A stretch of 64,000 nt of DNA from Micromonospora sp. WMMD812 (GCF_027497215.1 NZ_CP114904.1:1240001-1304000), one strand, 5' to 3'; shown: positions 1 to 9,142, numbered from the stretch's first letter. Notes: generated by a model from the letters alone, not told the origin. Translations and numbers: made by a program.

Positions 1-24
1 AGACGCCGAAAAGCGCCAAGGGCC

Positions 25-40
25 GGTGACACGTGTCACC
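25..40. repeat. 16-bp perfect palindrome
   Basis: GGTGACACGTGTCACC is a perfect palindrome without a spacer. This is the form of a dimeric repressor operator, but no gene starts beside it inside the window, so its role is unknown. Confidence 0.45.
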
Positions 41-498
41 TCGCCCCGGCGACCGGGATGTGGGCTGAGTTCGCTACACGCGCGGCGTTACAAGCCTGCG
101 ACTGCGGTCACCAAGGGGCGAATGGAAGCTCCAACCGATGACTTAGACATCAGTGCTCCTCAATTCCCAGGCGGACGGTTCCGCAACAGCTCCAACCCTA
201 GCGACTCAAGTTCTACGTGTCCGTCGATTTATTGACCTGCATCTGCTGGCTCCGCCTGGACGAACGTCCTCACCCACCGGCCACGGCTCACGGCTCACGG
301 CTATCCGGTCGCATGGAGGACCAGTTCCACGTCGCCGACTCGGCGCTCGGCGCCGCCGTAGTGACGGCGGTCGCCGCGATCGCGCCCACGCTGATCGCGC
401 CTGGTCAGGCCAGCAATGGAGCCAACGGACCGGCGCCCGGATCGCGCCGATCGTGCTCGCCCTGGAGCCATCCCCTCGGCCTTCGTCCGCACCTTGTG

Positions 499-576
499 GA
501 GCAGGTGGGGGCTGCCCGGTCAAGGTGGAGCACACCACCGTCTGAACGACCTTGACCGGGCAGCCCCCACCTGCTC
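499..576. repeat. 28-bp perfect inverted repeat (long hairpin)
   Basis: The arms at 499-526 and 549-576 are perfect reverse complements of 28 bp around a 22-base loop. The arms contain GGTGGGGGCTGCCCGG and its complement. No T-run follows on either side, so it is not a typical intrinsic terminator. It could be a remnant of a mobile element or a structured RNA. Confidence 0.7.
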
Positions 577-864
577 GGCTCTGCCCGGACGACGGTTGAC
601 GGGATGGCGCCACCATCCCAGAGCGCCTGAGCGCCCCGCCGGAGGCACTGCCCGTGTCTCGACGTACTGAAGCCCCGGATCTGCCATCGACCATGGCGGC
701 CCGAGGCTTCGTCGTATGTCGCGCCGCCGGCGGGCTAACACCGGCGCGCTGGCGGCCGAAGGCCAGAGGCGCGGCGGCGGGCCATCGGCCCGGTCCAGGT
801 TCGGCGGCGCGAGGGGCCCGCGACGCGGGCCGCCTTGATCCCGTACAGAAATTCCTCACAGGAG

Positions 865-879
865 ACGAGACCACTAGGG
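865..879. repeat. Left target-site duplication of IS481-type element
   Basis: ACGAGACCACTAGGG is repeated exactly at 3165-3179 and abuts both ends of the element between them. A 15-bp duplication is at the long end of what is known for the IS481 family. Confidence 0.85.
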
Positions 880-994
880 TGTCCCGTCACGGGACATGCT
901 TGACACCAGCGTCCCACCAGATGCTTGACATGATCGATATTCGGCTTCCTCATCGCGTGATGGTTGCGGGCATCGCGAGCTGGGGAGGCCGGGA

Positions 995-2785
995 TTGGCG
1001 CTGGTGGAGTTGTCGATCGTGGAGCAGCGGTATCGGGCGGTCCTCGCGGTGCAGGCCGGAGAACCCGTGGTGGAAGTGGCAGCCCGGACCGGGGTGTCGA
1101 GACAGACGATCCATTCCTGGCTCGCCCGTTATGCCGAGGTGGGGCTGGCCGGGTTGGAAGACCGGTCCCGCCGGCCGCAGGGGTGTGCTCATCAGGCGTC
1201 GGCGGAGGTGGAGGCGTTGGTGTGTGAGCTGCGTCGGCATCATCCGCGGTGGGGCTCTCGGCGGATCGCGTTCGAGTTGGGCAGGCGTGGCTGTCCGGAT
1301 CCGGTGCCGTCGCGGATGACGGTGTATCGGATCCTGGTCCGCCACGGCTTGATCGACCCGGCCAAGCGTCGTCGGGGTCGGAAGGACTATGTGCGCTGGC
1401 AGCGGGCTCGGCCAATGGAGTTATGGCAGATTGACATCGTCGGCGGGATCATGCTCGCCGACGGCACCGAGGCCAAGGTCGTCACGGGCGTGGACGACCA
1501 CTCCCGGTTCTGCGTCATCGCCCAGGTCGTCAGGCGGGCCACCGGCCGGGCCGTCTGCTTGGCCTTCGCCGATGCGCTGCAGCGGTTCGGGGTGCCAGAA
1601 GAGGTGCGGACTGACAACGGGAAGCAGTTCACCGACCGGTTCGGCAAGGGCGGGGAGGTCATGTTCGACCGGATCTGCCGGGAGAACGGCATCATTCACC
1701 GGCTCACCCAACCGGCGTCGCCGACCACGACCGGGAAGGTGGAACGGTTCCACCAGACCCTGCGCCGGGAACTCCTCGACGAGGTGCCGGTCTGGCCCGA
1801 CCTGGACACCGTCCAGGCCGCCGTGGACGCCTTCCGGCACGAATACAACACCGACCGGCCGCACCAATCCCTGGACATGGACTTCCCCGCCGACCGGTTC
1901 ACCCCCGTCCCGGAGCAGGTGGTGCCAGTGAAGCTGCCTGCCAGGCTCAATCAGCCCGTCGACCAGGCTCTGGTCTCACCACCGGTCCCGGCGCCGATGC
2001 CGGTGCTGCCGGGGGCGGTGGAGTTCGACCGGGTAGTGCCACCGTCAGGGAACCTGCAGGTGGCGGGAAAGCAGTTCTGGCCTGGCCCTGCCCGCTCTGG
2101 CGTGACGGTGACGTTCTGGGCGGACACCGACGTCATCCACCTCCTCACCGGCGGCACCCGGATCAAGTCTGTGCGTTCACACCTGTCCGCAGCCGACCTC
2201 GCCGGCCTGCTCCGGCAGGGCGGGCGACCAGCTGGTGAACCGCCTCTGCCCCAGGCACCACCCGGTGACGCGGTCGAGGTCGACCGGACCATCAACCGCG
2301 GCGGCCATGTATCTCTGGGTCAGCACATCGTCCTGGCCGCCGAGATCCTCGGCGGGCAACGCGTCGGCATCCGCATCGAGGACAAGACCTTGAGCTTCTT
2401 CGACCTCGACACCCGGCAGCTGCTGCGCACCAGACCCAACCCCCTCACCGCTGCCGAGGTGGCACGGCGGCGGGGCGCCCGGCCCGCCGGACCGCCCCCA
2501 CAACCGTCGACCGGACCGGTGCAGGTGCAGCGCCGCGCCTCCAACAGCGGCGTCGTGATGGTGGTCGGGCAGAAAGTCGCCCTCGGCCGCGTGCATGCTG
2601 GCAAAACCGTCACCATCAATGTCACCGAGACCGAACTGGCCATCGCCTGCGACGACGGCATGCGCACCGTGCGACGCACCACCGACCAACCCGTGCGGAA
2701 TCTGAAAGCCAGCCGGCCGCGCAAGGTCGCCCAGCTAACCGCCGTGCCACCTCGACCGAGACGTCCTGCGGAGCACGACCAATGA
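995..2785 (+). CDS. IS481-family DDE transposase with long C-terminal extension
   Basis: This is the transposase of the surrounding IS. Residues 1-60 form a helix-turn-helix (TGVSRQTIHSWLARY), followed by a second HTH-like region. The integrase core (about 135-270) shows all three acidic residues: WQIDIVG, RTDNG and GKVERFHQ. The family normally stops near 320-400 aa, but this protein has 596. Residues about 345-575 seem to hold three tandem copies of a beta-rich unit with a G-x-V-x-hydrophobic-GQ-x-hydrophobic pattern, reminiscent of the beta-barrel of Mu-type transposases; this is my inference. The start is TTG 995 after GGGGAGG; GTG 1004 is an alternative. Confidence 0.9.
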   Translation: MALVELSIVEQRYRAVLAVQAGEPVVEVAARTGVSRQTIHSWLARYAEVGLAGLEDRSRRPQGCAHQASAEVEALVCELRRHHPRWGSRRIAFELGRRGCPDPVPSRMTVYRILVRHGLIDPAKRRRGRKDYVRWQRARPMELWQIDIVGGIMLADGTEAKVVTGVDDHSRFCVIAQVVRRATGRAVCLAFADALQRFGVPEEVRTDNGKQFTDRFGKGGEVMFDRICRENGIIHRLTQPASPTTTGKVERFHQTLRRELLDEVPVWPDLDTVQAAVDAFRHEYNTDRPHQSLDMDFPADRFTPVPEQVVPVKLPARLNQPVDQALVSPPVPAPMPVLPGAVEFDRVVPPSGNLQVAGKQFWPGPARSGVTVTFWADTDVIHLLTGGTRIKSVRSHLSAADLAGLLRQGGRPAGEPPLPQAPPGDAVEVDRTINRGGHVSLGQHIVLAAEILGGQRVGIRIEDKTLSFFDLDTRQLLRTRPNPLTAAEVARRRGARPAGPPPQPSTGPVQVQRRASNSGVVMVVGQKVALGRVHAGKTVTINVTETELAIACDDGMRTVRRTTDQPVRNLKASRPRKVAQLTAVPPRPRRPAEHDQ

Positions 2786-2805
2786 CGCATTGCGCCTCGA
2801 CGAGG

Positions 2806-3039
2806 TCAGCCGCCGGTAGTAACCACTCCGAAGCGGCACCCGGCAATGGCTTCCACCCGTGCCAACAGCGGCGGATGCAGCTCATCCGCGTAGGGCCCGG
2901 TGATGGTGATCTCGACGGTCGGTGCACGTCGGACATCGCAACCGCGGGCGGGCACCATCTCCAGCAACCAGAACTGGATTCGCCTGGCCTGTCCCTCGTC
3001 CAGGCTTACGGCCGGATCCTCGGCCACGAGACGGATCAT
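2806..3039 (-). CDS. Small hypothetical passenger ORF inside the IS
   Basis: A 77-aa frame starts ATG 3039 and runs antisense towards the 3' end of the transposase gene, wholly inside the IS. Its composition is protein-like (MIRLVAEDPAV..., later PTVEITITGPYADELHPPLLARV), with alternating beta-type hydrophobics and few Arg/Pro runs. I do not recognise a family. It could be a transposition accessory protein or chance coding potential. Confidence 0.35.
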   Translation of the reverse strand: MIRLVAEDPAVSLDEGQARRIQFWLLEMVPARGCDVRRAPTVEITITGPYADELHPPLLARVEAIAGCRFGVVTTGG

Positions 3040-3164
3040 ACGGTAACCATGCCACGTTGGGCTCGATACGAGGCCCAGAGCCGAGCCCGGCAAACCCTAG
3101 AACCTAGGTCAACCGTCAAGCATGTCCTGGGACGCATCCGTCAAGCATGTGGTGGGACTAGACA

Positions 3165-3179
3165 ACGAGACCACTAGGG
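3165..3179. repeat. Right target-site duplication of IS481-type element
   Basis: Exact copy of 865-879. It is followed at once by a second AGACCACTAG (3180-3189) that borders the next IS. The site before insertion apparently carried two tandem copies of a 12-bp AGACCACTAGGG unit. Confidence 0.85.
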
Positions 3180-3197
3180 AGACCACTAGCTTGATCT

Positions 3198-4661
3198 TTA
3201 ACCTGTGCGGCGTGGACGGGGATTGACGGACTTCGTCTTCTTCGCAGCCGGTGTCTTGGCGTTCGTGGTGGTCGCGGTGTGGACGTCGTGACGCGGGGTG
3301 GGGTGGTTGTTGCGGCGGCCGGGTGGCCGCCCTGGTCCTGGCCGGGAGGGTTTGGGTGCACCGGCCGGGCAGGCGGCCTTCGCGCGCAGGTGCCGAAACC
3401 CTCGCCGGACGCGGGCGGGCGACAGACGCTGCGGTGGTGCTGGTTTCTCCCAGGGGCGGCGCAGGTCGGTGGCGAGGGCGCGGGCCAGGCGGAGTTGGGT
3501 GTAGGCGGCGAGGATCATCCAGGTCCATCGGTCGGCGGCCTGTGGCGTGCGGATCTTCGGGCAGGTCCAGCCGAGGGTCTGTTTGAACAGGCGGAACGTG
3601 TGTTCGATGTCGAAGCGGCGCAGGAACGTCTGCCAGAGCCGGTCGACGTCGCCCGGGGTGGCGTCGACGCCGGACCACCACAGCCACACCGGCTTCGGGG
3701 TCGCGCCGCTGGGCAGGTGATCGACCTCCAAACGGATGACGGTTCCCTCGATGACCGGCAGCACCTTCGCCGAGTCGATCCAGGCGGATCGGTGGGTCAA
3801 CCGTGGGTGCAACCGGTCCCAGGCTCGGGCCCGCGCCGTGCCGTAGAGACGGGTATCGGCAACGGTGGCTGCGTCCGGTTCATCCCACGTGACGGGATCA
3901 CCGAAGACGAACTCGCCGCCGTGCCTGCGCGGTCGGCCGATCGTCCCGGCCTGCCGAGGCGGCACCGCCCGGCGTAGTACCCGGTCTGAACGCATCCGAG
4001 CGAGGATCTGCACGGGCAGGTCACGAAGGAGGAACGCAAGTCGGGGCGCGTCGTAGCCGGCGTCGGCCACGACCAGGATCTCCAGGTCACCGGCCTGCCA
4101 CTGCCCGGCCGCGATCAGACGCCCCACGATGTCCCGCAGCTGCCCAGCGGTGACCGTGGCCGCGTCATCACCAGGCGCCAGCCGCACCGCGTCCAACGGC
4201 GCGGTCCACGAGCTTCGGCCCGATTCCAGAGCCACGACCATCGAATACGGCCAGCCCGGGATCATGATGGTCTGATCCTTGCCACGACCGTAGGTGTGAC
4301 ACAGGATCCGCTGCGGTGAGGTATGCGCGTCCGGCCGCAACCAACAGGTGATGTCGACCGCCAGGACCAGACGCCCATCAGCCGCCCGCGGCAACGGCAC
4401 CGCCGCGAGGGACGTCCGCAACCGATCGATATCCAGCCGGCCGCAGGCGAGGGCGTCATACAACGCCCCGTGGCCCCGACGGTGCTCACCCACCAGCGAC
4501 AACTCCACCAACGACCGGACCGGCCCGTCGGCGCACAACACCGCGTCCGTCAGGTCGAACAACGCGTCAGCCCGAGCAGTCAAGCAGTCGTAGAACTCTC
4601 GCCGGAACCCCGCCAACTCCCCGACAGCATCAGCCGGACCACGGTCATGCACACTGATCAC
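3198..4661 (-). CDS. Transposase (NF041680-like, IS4-type DDE)
   Basis: A 487-aa transposase. Motifs seen: VDITCWLRPDAHTSPQR (first acidic region, about residues 123-139), VVADAGYDAPRL (second Asp, about 204) and RFDIEHTFRLFK, which fits the R-(3)-E-(6)-K signature of IS4-type enzymes. The basic C-terminal tail is rich in Pro/Arg/Lys and reads into the left inverted repeat, so the stop lies 8 bp inside the element. It starts GTG 4661. I recall this sequence type from Streptomyces and Micromonospora as the NF041680 putative transposase family. Confidence 0.88.
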   Translation of the reverse strand: MISVHDRGPADAVGELAGFRREFYDCLTARADALFDLTDAVLCADGPVRSLVELSLVGEHRRGHGALYDALACGRLDIDRLRTSLAAVPLPRAADGRLVLAVDITCWLRPDAHTSPQRILCHTYGRGKDQTIMIPGWPYSMVVALESGRSSWTAPLDAVRLAPGDDAATVTAGQLRDIVGRLIAAGQWQAGDLEILVVADAGYDAPRLAFLLRDLPVQILARMRSDRVLRRAVPPRQAGTIGRPRRHGGEFVFGDPVTWDEPDAATVADTRLYGTARARAWDRLHPRLTHRSAWIDSAKVLPVIEGTVIRLEVDHLPSGATPKPVWLWWSGVDATPGDVDRLWQTFLRRFDIEHTFRLFKQTLGWTCPKIRTPQAADRWTWMILAAYTQLRLARALATDLRRPWEKPAPPQRLSPARVRRGFRHLRAKAACPAGAPKPSRPGPGRPPGRRNNHPTPRHDVHTATTTNAKTPAAKKTKSVNPRPRRTG

Positions 4662-4664
4662 CAG

Positions 4665-4724
4665 AACAGCCCTTGGTCATAGATGTTCTTCCCTAGACAA
4701 GAAGATCATCGACCAAGGGCTGTT
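4665..4724. repeat. Hairpin upstream of transposase start
   Basis: AACAGCCCTTGGTC (4665-4678) pairs with 4711-4724, and the inner part pairs imperfectly. It lies between the right IS end and the transposase start, where it could block transcription reading in from outside, as known for other IS elements. That role is inferred. Confidence 0.55.
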
Positions 4725-4840
4725 TCCGTGATCGGTCAGGGTCCCTACAGGACCCTCGGAGGTTAAAGATCAAGCTAGGGCCTGTTTCAGAAGTTGATCG
4801 ACGAGTTCGGCTGCGTCGATGATCTTCTGGTGGGGGGAAG

Positions 4841-5569
4841 GTGGTCAGCAATCCGTTCGCGGTCAAGACGATCCGGCCACCGAAGTACCAAGCGCCGAAG
4901 GTGGTCCCATGGCCGAACGACTTACGCGCCCGCTTCCGCGCCGCCGTCGCCGACCGATACCGGGTCACCGTCGACCTGGGCGCCGGCTGCGGCCTCCGAC
5001 AGGGTGAAATCTTTGGCGTCAGCCCGGACGACGTCGACCACGCCCGGCCCGTCCTGCACGTCACCCGTCAGGTCAAGCTCGTCCGGGGACGCCTGATCTT
5101 CGCGCCGCCCAAGGGCGGCAAGGTCCGGGATGTTCCGCTGCCTGACTCAGTGGCGCGCCGGCTCGCCGAGCACGCCAAGCGGTACCCGCCGGTCGACATC
5201 ACCCTTCCGTGGGGCACCTCGACCGGCGAACCGCGGACCGTGCCGCTCTACCTCACAACCCCGGCCGGAACGGCGCTGAGCCGGACGGCCTTCAACTCGG
5301 GCGTCTGGAAGCGCGCCATCCGGGCGACCGGCGTCCCCGACAACCGGCACAACGGCATGCATGTGCTCCGGCACACCTACGCCTCGGTCCTGCTGGACGC
5401 CGGCGAAAGCGTCAAAGCCCTTTCGGCGTACCTCGGGCACTCCGACCCCGGCTTCACCCTCCGGATCTACACGCACCTGCTGCCGACCAGCGAGGACCGC
5501 ACCCGCCGCGCGATCGACCACGCCTTCGCCGACGATCCGCAGACGCCGGACGGCCTGGAGACGGCATGA
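4841..5569 (+). pseudogene. 5'-truncated tyrosine recombinase (phage-type integrase)
   Basis: The 242 readable residues are only the catalytic C-terminal half of an integrase. The active-site set is present: Arg in GCGLRQGE (about 52), HVLRHTYAS (H-x-x-R), LGHSDPGF, and the nucleophile Tyr in RIYTHLL near 210. The N-terminal arm-binding and SAM-like domains are missing. The frame picks up at SNPFAVKTIRPPK, just after IS-like sequence (4779-4840), so an IS probably removed the front. Complete relatives have about 380-400 aa. The GTG at 4841 is the first in-frame start but need not be used. No att repeat or tRNA was found next to metH. Confidence 0.82.
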
Positions 5570-5600
5570 TCATGCAAATCACGGCCATTCCGGGCGCTCC

Positions 5601-5624
5601 GCCGCAGGTCAGAGCACCTGCGGC
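5601..5624. terminator. Bidirectional terminator between integrase remnant and metH
   Basis: GCCGCAGGT (5601-5609) pairs with ACCTGCGGC (5616-5624) around a 6-base loop, between the convergent ends of the two genes. No strong U-tract follows. Confidence 0.55.
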
Positions 5625-5626
5625 GA

Positions 5627-8600
5627 TCACTTGGCGTTGAAGTAGCTCGCCTCGGGGTGGTGCACCACGATCGCGTCGGTGGCCTGCTCCGGCATCAGCT
5701 GGAACTCCTCCGACAGCTGCACGCCGATCCGCTCGGCGCCGAGCAGGTCCACGATCTTGGCCCGGTCCTCCAGGTCGGGGCAGGCCGGATAGCCGAACGC
5801 GTACCGGCAGCCGCGGTAGTCGGTGCGCAGCAGGCCGGCCAGGTCCGCCGGGTCGTCGTCGGCCACGGTACGGCCGCCGGGCAGGGTCAGCTCGCCGCGG
5901 ACCCGCCGGTGCCAGTACTCCGCGAGGGCCTCGGTGAGCTGCACGGAGAGCCCGTGCACCTCCAGGTAGTCGCGGTACTCGTTGCGGGCGAACAGCTTCG
6001 CGGTGTACTCGCTGATCGGCTGGCCCACGGTGACCAGCTGCAACGCCACCACGTCCAGCTCGTCGCCGCGCGGGCGGAAGAAGTCGGCCAGGCACAGCCG
6101 CCGCTCCTGCCGCTGCCGCGGGAAGGAGAACCGGGCCCGTTCGCTCTGCCCGTTCTCGTCCAGCACCACCAGGTCGTTGCCCTCGCTGTACGCGGGGAAG
6201 TACCCGTACACCACGGCCGCCTCGAGGATCTGGTCGGAGATCAGGCGGTCCAGCCAGTACCGCAGCCGCGGCCGCCCCTCGGTCTCCACCAGCTCCTCGT
6301 ACGACGGCCCCTGTCCGCCGCGGGAGCCGCGCAGCCCCCACTGCCCGAGGAAGGTGGCCCGCTCGTCGAGCAGCGACGCGTAGTCCGCGAGGGGCACGCC
6401 CTTGACCACCCGGGTGCCGAAGAACGGCGGGGCGGGGACCTCCACGTCCCGGGCCACGTCTGAGCGGACCGAGGCGTCGTCCAGTTCGGGCAGCGACTCG
6501 GTGACCATTGCCCGCTGCCGTTCCCGGCGGGCCCGCCGCGCCGCCAGGGCCGCCTCCCGCTCCGGGTCGACCACCGGCGCGCCGCCGCGCTTGGCGGTCA
6601 TCACCCGGTCCATCAGGGACAGCCCCTCGAACGCGTCCCGCGCGTAGTGCACCTGCCCGGGGAACATCGACCGCAGGTCGTCCTCGACGTACGCGCGGGT
6701 CAGCGCCGCACCGCCGAGCAGGACCGGCCACCGGTCCGCGACCCCGCGACTGGCCATCTCGGCCAGGTTCTCCTTCATGATGACCGTGCTCTTGACCAGC
6801 AGCCCGGACATGCCGATCGCGTCGGCGCGGTGCTCCTCGGCGGCGTCGAGGATGGCGTTGATCGGCTGCTTGATGCCGATGTTCACCACCTCGTAGCCGT
6901 TGTTGGACAGGATGATGTCCACCAGGTTCTTGCCGATGTCGTGCACGTCGCCGCGCACGGTGGCCAGCACGATGCGTCCCTTGCCGCCGTCCTCGACGGT
7001 CTCCATGTGCGGTTCCAGGTACGCCACGGCGGTCTTCATGACCTCGGCGGACTGGAGCACGAACGGCAGCTGCATCTGGCCGGAGCCGAACAGCTCGCCG
7101 ACGACCTTCATCCCGTCGAGCAGGATGTCGTTGATGATGGACAGCGGCGAGCGCCCGTCCGCCATCGCCGTGTCCAGGTCGGCCTCCAGGCCGTTGCGCT
7201 CACCGTCGATGATCCGCCGCTTGAGCCGCTCGTCCAGCGGCAGCGCGGCCAGCTCCTCGGCCCGCCCGGCCCGCGCCGAGGCGGCGTCGACCCCCTCGAA
7301 CAGCTCGATGAAGCGCTGCACCGGGTCGTACCCCTCGCGGCGCCGGTCGTAGACCAGGTCCAGAGCCGCCTCGCGCTGCTCCTCGGGGATCTTCGACATC
7401 GGCAGGATCTTGCTGGCGTGCACGATCGCCGAGGTCAGCCCGGCCTGCACGCACTCGTGCAGGAAGACCGAGTTGAGCACCTGCCGGGCGGCGGGGTTGA
7501 GGCCGAAGGAGATGTTCGAGATGCCGAGGGTGAAGTTGACCCCCGGGTAGCGCCGAGCGATCTCCCGGATCGCCTCGATGGTCTCGATGCCGTCGCGGCG
7601 GGTCTCCTCCTGGCCGGTGGCGATCGGGAAGGTCAGCGCGTCGATCAGGATGTCCGAACGGTCCAGCCCCCAGCGCCCGGTGAGGTCCTCGATCAGGCGC
7701 ACCGCGACGCGGACCTTCCAGTCCCGGGTGCGGGCCTGCCCCTCCTCGTCGATGAGCAGCGCCACCACGGCCGCGCCGTGCTCCTTGACCACCGGCATCA
7801 CCCGGGCGTACCGGGAGTCCGGGCCGTCGCCGTCCTCGAAGTTCACCGAGTTGACCACGCAGCGGCCGCCGAGCATCTCCAACCCGGCCTCGATGACTCC
7901 CGGTTCGGTCGAGTCGAGCATGATCGGCAGGGTGGACGCGGTCGCGAACCGGCCGGCCAGCTCGCGCATGTCCCGGGTGCCGTCGCGGCCGACGTAGTCC
8001 ACGCAGAGGTCCAGCAGGTGCGAGCCGTCCCGGGCCTGGCTGCGGGCGATCTCCACGCAGGCCCGCCAGTCCTCGGCCAGCATCGCCTCGCGGAACGCCT
8101 TCGAGCCGTTGGCGTTCGTCCGCTCCCCCACCATCAGCACCGAGGCGTCCTGGGCGAACGGCACCGGGTGGTAGACCGAGGAGACGCCGGGCTCGTGCTG
8201 CGGCGTACGCGGCGCGGCGGTGGTGCCGTGCAGCCGCTCAGCCAGCACCCGGATGTGCTCCGGGGTCGTGCCGCAGCAACCGCCGACCAGCGAGACGCCG
8301 TACTCGGTGACGAAGCGCTCCAACGCGTCGGCCAACTCCACCGGGGTGAGCGGGAAGTACGCCCCGTCGGCCGTGAGCACGGGCAGGCCGGCGTTCGGCA
8401 TCACCGACAGCGGGGTCCGCGAGTGCTGGGACAGGTAGCGCAGGTGCTCGCCCATCTCGGCGGGGCCGGTCGAGCAGTTCAGCCCGATCAGATCCACGCC
8501 CAGCGGCTCGATCGCGGCGAGGGCCGCCCCGATCTCGCTGCCCACCAGCATCGTGCCGGTGGTCTCCACGGCGACGTGGCAGATGATCGGCACCACCCGG

Positions 8601-9142
8601 TCGAGCTCGGCCATCGCCCGCTGCGACCCGACGATGGCCGCCTTCACCTGGAGCAGGTCCTGGCAGGTCTCCACGATCAGCGCGTCCGCGCCGCCCTCGA
8701 TCAGGCCGGCCGCGTTCTCCTGGTACGCGTCCCGCAGGTCCGCGTAGCCGGCGTGGCCGAGGGTGGGCAGCTTGGTGCCGGGGCCGATCGATCCGAGCAC
8801 GAACCGGGGGCGCTCGGGCGTGCTGTGCGCGTCGGCGGCCTCCCGGGCGATCCGCGCGCCGGCCTCGGACAGCTCGCGGATCCGGTGCGGGATGTCGTAC
8901 TCGCCGAGGTTCGGCAGGTTGGCGCCGAACGTGTTGGTCTCGACCAGGTCCGCGCCGGCGGCCAGGTACGCCTCGTGCACGCCCCGCACCACGTCCGGCC
9001 GGGTCACGTTGAGGATCTCGTTGCAGCCCTCGAGGCCCTCGAAGTCGTCCAGGGTGAGGTCGGCGGCCTGCAACATCGTGCCCATCGCCCCGTCGGCGAT
9101 GAGGATCCGATCGGCCAGCACGTCGAGCAACGAAGTCCGCAC
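5627..9142 (-). CDS. metH: Cobalamin-dependent methionine synthase
   Basis: MetH transfers the methyl of 5-methyltetrahydrofolate to homocysteine via cob(I)alamin, giving methionine in the cytosol. All four modules are visible in 1171 aa. The homocysteine/zinc barrel has its first Cys in GLNCSTGP (about 222) and a pair in GGCCGTTPEH (about 290). A pterin-binding barrel follows (about 330-600). The cap and B12 domain carries DVHDIGKN (about 730), whose His is the lower cobalt ligand. The last 300 residues are the S-adenosylmethionine reactivation domain. GTG 9142 lies 6 bases after TAACCT (9149-9154 on the complement), so it is probably leaderless and leaves no room for a riboswitch. Confidence 0.97.
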   Translation of the reverse strand: MRTSLLDVLADRILIADGAMGTMLQAADLTLDDFEGLEGCNEILNVTRPDVVRGVHEAYLAAGADLVETNTFGANLPNLGEYDIPHRIRELSEAGARIAREAADAHSTPERPRFVLGSIGPGTKLPTLGHAGYADLRDAYQENAAGLIEGGADALIVETCQDLLQVKAAIVGSQRAMAELDRVVPIICHVAVETTGTMLVGSEIGAALAAIEPLGVDLIGLNCSTGPAEMGEHLRYLSQHSRTPLSVMPNAGLPVLTADGAYFPLTPVELADALERFVTEYGVSLVGGCCGTTPEHIRVLAERLHGTTAAPRTPQHEPGVSSVYHPVPFAQDASVLMVGERTNANGSKAFREAMLAEDWRACVEIARSQARDGSHLLDLCVDYVGRDGTRDMRELAGRFATASTLPIMLDSTEPGVIEAGLEMLGGRCVVNSVNFEDGDGPDSRYARVMPVVKEHGAAVVALLIDEEGQARTRDWKVRVAVRLIEDLTGRWGLDRSDILIDALTFPIATGQEETRRDGIETIEAIREIARRYPGVNFTLGISNISFGLNPAARQVLNSVFLHECVQAGLTSAIVHASKILPMSKIPEEQREAALDLVYDRRREGYDPVQRFIELFEGVDAASARAGRAEELAALPLDERLKRRIIDGERNGLEADLDTAMADGRSPLSIINDILLDGMKVVGELFGSGQMQLPFVLQSAEVMKTAVAYLEPHMETVEDGGKGRIVLATVRGDVHDIGKNLVDIILSNNGYEVVNIGIKQPINAILDAAEEHRADAIGMSGLLVKSTVIMKENLAEMASRGVADRWPVLLGGAALTRAYVEDDLRSMFPGQVHYARDAFEGLSLMDRVMTAKRGGAPVVDPEREAALAARRARRERQRAMVTESLPELDDASVRSDVARDVEVPAPPFFGTRVVKGVPLADYASLLDERATFLGQWGLRGSRGGQGPSYEELVETEGRPRLRYWLDRLISDQILEAAVVYGYFPAYSEGNDLVVLDENGQSERARFSFPRQRQERRLCLADFFRPRGDELDVVALQLVTVGQPISEYTAKLFARNEYRDYLEVHGLSVQLTEALAEYWHRRVRGELTLPGGRTVADDDPADLAGLLRTDYRGCRYAFGYPACPDLEDRAKIVDLLGAERIGVQLSEEFQLMPEQATDAIVVHHPEASYFNAK

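Larger units (their letters stand above)
1..864. other. Gene-poor left edge
   Basis: No reading frame here looks like a protein: the open frames are arginine/proline/serine-rich in all directions, as expected from random high-GC DNA. It holds a 16-bp palindrome (25-40) and a 28-bp inverted repeat (499-576). It probably belongs to the same degraded mobile region as the IS elements and the truncated integrase to the right. I recognise no gene remnant. Confidence 0.6.
880..3164 (+). mobile_element. Complete IS481-family insertion sequence (2285 bp)
   Basis: Both ends begin TGTC (880-883; complement of 3161-3164). Each end carries two copies of ATGCTTGAC 25 bp apart: 896-904 and 921-929 on the left, complements at 3140-3148 and 3115-3123 on the right. 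On both sides the outer copy lies exactly 16 bp from the tip. The ends are therefore inverted but imperfect, with duplicated transposase-binding motifs. Identical 15-bp direct repeats flank the element. It encodes one long DDE transposase and possibly one small passenger frame. Intact ends and duplication suggest a recent, possibly active insertion. Confidence 0.88.
3190..4774 (-). mobile_element. Second insertion sequence (IS4-like DDE; about 1585 bp)
   Basis: Perfect 15-bp terminal inverted repeats, CTTGATCTTTAACCT at 3190-3204 and its complement at 4760-4774, enclose one transposase gene. CTAG lies directly outside both ends (3186-3189, 4775-4778) and may be a 4-bp target duplication, although CTAG is itself palindromic. 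The element sits 10 bp right of the IS481 duplication, in what looks like a second AGACCACTAGGG copy. Removing both elements restores two tandem 12-bp copies joined to GGCCTGTTTCAGAAGT, which resembles the tip of an IS5-type element. Confidence 0.82.

Noticed and set aside
4779..5640. tRNA or attachment site beside the integrase
   Set aside because: No tRNA cloverleaf and no repeated core sequence could be seen.
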